A DNA stretch of 6,369 nt from JAWOLE01 sp035263845 (lineage in GTDB: Bacteria; Acidobacteriota; Thermoanaerobaculia; UBA5066; Gp7-AA6). The translations under genes were made by a program, and so were the position numbers. The stretch is taken from contig DATFQY010000064.1 of NCBI GenBank assembly GCA_035263845.1, positions 1 to 6,369 on the forward strand. Reading direction: 5' to 3'. A model generated the notes under the pieces. The model was given only the letters and a program-made list of their open reading frames with translations, did no database searches and was not told the DNA's origin. Below are positions 5,165-6,369 of this stretch, piece by piece; position 1 is the first letter of the stretch; every line of letters begins with the position of its first letter.

Positions 5165-6331
5165 TCAGACCACCTGCCGCAGGCCGTCCACGATTTTCAG
5201 GCGCGATGACCGGATCGCCGGAACGAAGCCCGCGAGGATTCCGATGCCCACCGAAACGACGAACGCCATCACCAGGGTCTGCGGGGAGACCCGGAAGTTG
5301 ACGAGCCAGGCCGAGATCGACGTCTTGTTGCCCGCCGCGACGAGCGCGGGGACAAAAAGGAACTTCGCTAGGAGGACGCCCACGAGGCCCCCGAGCAGCG
5401 ACATCAGGACCGCCTCCGACAGGGTGAAGCCCAGAATGTGGCCCTGTCCGAATCCCAGCGTGCGCATGACCGCCATCTCCGTCACCCGCTCGCGAGCGGA
5501 CATGGCGATGGTGTTGGCGACGATCAGCGTGACGGCGAAGAGGATGATGAGCGAGATGCCGTTGATCAGGAGCTTGACGTTGCCCATCATCTCCATGAAC
5601 TGGAGCTGGAACTGCTTCTCGGTCAGCGTCTTGGTCGGGGCGTCGCTGTTCTCGAACATCTTGTCGATGGCCGCGGCCACGCGCGGCACGTTCTCGCCGC
5701 TGTCGACCTTGAGGTAGTAGAGACCGGTGTATTTGTTGGCCCCGAACCAGCTCGACTGGTTCAGGTACTCGTTGTGAAAAAAGATGTTTCCCTCGTCACC
5801 GGCGGAGTAGGGCCCGATGTAGACGAGGTCGGGGTTCAGCGGGATATAGGTGCCCTTCAGGATGATGTGGTCGCCCTTCTTCCAGCCGAACTTCTTCGCA
5901 ATCGACTCGCCGGCGACGAACCCGTTGCGCGTCGCCTTCCACTCGGCGTTGACCGCCGGGTCGATCTTCGCGTCATCGAAGATCTTGTCGAAGAAGATGT
6001 CCGGATCGGCGGTGAGCTGTCCGATCCAGTTCTCGGGTCGGTCGTCCTTGTAGACGCCGCCGAACCAGGTCTCCGGCGTCACGGCGACGACGCCCGGCAC
6101 CTGCTCGATCCGTTGGCGCTGGGCGAGCGTGAGGAAGTTGCCGAGGCCCGTCGCGTGCTGGACGACGAGGCGGTTGGAGCCCTTTCCCCCGGAGGGATCG
6201 GCCTGCATCGCCTGCAGCAGCGACATCAAAATCACGATGAGAACCAGCACGAGGACGATGGAGCTCGCCGTCAGCGTCGTGCGAAGCTTCTTCCGAAAGA
6301 CGTTTTTCCAGATCAGGCGAAAATATTTCAT
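5165..6331 (-). CDS. FtsX/MacB-type ABC transporter permease, first of pair
   Basis: This 388-residue permease has TM1 at about 23-42, a periplasmic domain at about 43-253, TM2 at about 254-277, TM3 at about 305-330 and TM4 at about 351-372. The ATPase-contact motif ARERVTEMAVMRTLGF (279-294) and the ending GFVPAIRSSRLKI are typical of the FtsX family. The C-terminal half shares a pattern with the following permease (NFR..P..LV, then G.L.GF.PA.R..RLKI), indicating an old duplication, while the periplasmic domains look different. This one is rich in aromatic residues at about 160-206 (TYIPL, YIGPY, IFFHNEYL, YTGLYYL). The ATG start has a GAGGT ribosome binding site four bases upstream. The two permeases probably assemble as a heterodimer with an ATPase encoded upstream. 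LolC/LolE-like or peptide/antibiotic efflux roles are both possible; the sequence does not decide. Confidence 0.92.
   Translation of the reverse strand: MKYFRLIWKNVFRKKLRTTLTASSIVLVLVLIVILMSLLQAMQADPSGGKGSNRLVVQHATGLGNFLTLAQRQRIEQVPGVVAVTPETWFGGVYKDDRPENWIGQLTADPDIFFDKIFDDAKIDPAVNAEWKATRNGFVAGESIAKKFGWKKGDHIILKGTYIPLNPDLVYIGPYSAGDEGNIFFHNEYLNQSSWFGANKYTGLYYLKVDSGENVPRVAAAIDKMFENSDAPTKTLTEKQFQLQFMEMMGNVKLLINGISLIILFAVTLIVANTIAMSARERVTEMAVMRTLGFGQGHILGFTLSEAVLMSLLGGLVGVLLAKFLFVPALVAAGNKTSISAWLVNFRVSPQTLVMAFVVSVGIGILAGFVPAIRSSRLKIVDGLRQVV
5170..5175 (-). promoter_or_regulatory. Ribosome binding site of the second permease, inside the first
   Basis: AGGTGG on the minus strand ends 7 bases before the ATG at 5162. 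It lies in the last codons of the preceding permease, so the second gene is likely translated by ribosomes finishing the first. Confidence 0.6.
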
Positions 6332-6369
6332 ACGGACCTCATCGAGTCCCTGCGTTCGTCGGCGTGCAG
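6328..6369 (-). CDS. Probable C-terminal end of an upstream gene, perhaps the ABC ATPase
   Basis: One minus-strand frame from the right edge reads LHADERRDSMRSV and then stops at TGA 6330-6328, overlapping the permease ATG as ATGA. Four-base ATGA overlaps are common inside operons, and MacB/LolD-type ATPases often end in a short charged tail. Only 13 residues are visible, so the identity is inferred from context alone. A second frame ends at TGA 6341-6339 (CTPTNAGTR) and could be the true end instead. Confidence 0.4.
   Translation of the reverse strand: MHADERRDSMRSV
6336..6340 (-). promoter_or_regulatory. Ribosome binding site of the first permease
   Basis: GAGGT on the minus strand lies 4 bases before the ATG at 6331. 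The same frame stays open upstream to the window edge but offers no ATG, GTG or TTG, so 6331 is the supported start. Confidence 0.55.

Overview
The window is visibly high in GC and densely coded. It most likely comes from a Gram-negative bacterium: it has a System I cytochrome c maturation protein (CcmF), a small exported protein with a classical signal peptide, and MacB/FtsX-type permeases. The lineage cannot be fixed from the sequence. A free-living, GC-rich phylum such as Acidobacteriota or a deltaproteobacterial relative is a guess from protein style only. No rRNA, tRNA, CRISPR array, insertion sequence or phage gene is visible, and no stretch over 300 bases lacks a gene.

Layout. Positions 1-1296 (+) hold the C-terminal part of CcmF, open at the left edge. 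Positions 1373-1756 (+) encode a 127-residue exported protein of unknown function. Its stop codon directly abuts the stop codon of the next gene on the opposite strand, so the two converge with no spacer. From there to the right edge every gene lies on the minus strand. Read in the direction of transcription, these are the probable last codons of an upstream gene (6369-6328), two tandem FtsX/MacB-type permeases (6331-5165 and 5162-3987), a 162-bp spacer rich in inverted repeats, a radical SAM protein with an auxiliary-cluster C-terminus (3824-2493), and a metallo-beta-lactamase-fold hydrolase (2485-1757).

How the parts fit. CcmF belongs to heme attachment to apocytochromes c on the periplasmic side. 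Its partners would lie to the left of the window. The two permeases are paralogous to each other and translationally coupled, so they probably form a heterodimer energised by an ATPase encoded just off the right edge. The radical SAM enzyme and the hydrolase are seven bases apart and probably form a two-gene transcription unit. Their substrate is unknown, and this pair is the most interesting functional unknown here. The spacer at 3825-3986 carries stem-loops and a segment resembling an interspersed repeat found in many GC-rich genomes. I see no convincing large new system. The best leads are the radical SAM-hydrolase pair, the long extra periplasmic region of CcmF, and the structured spacer.
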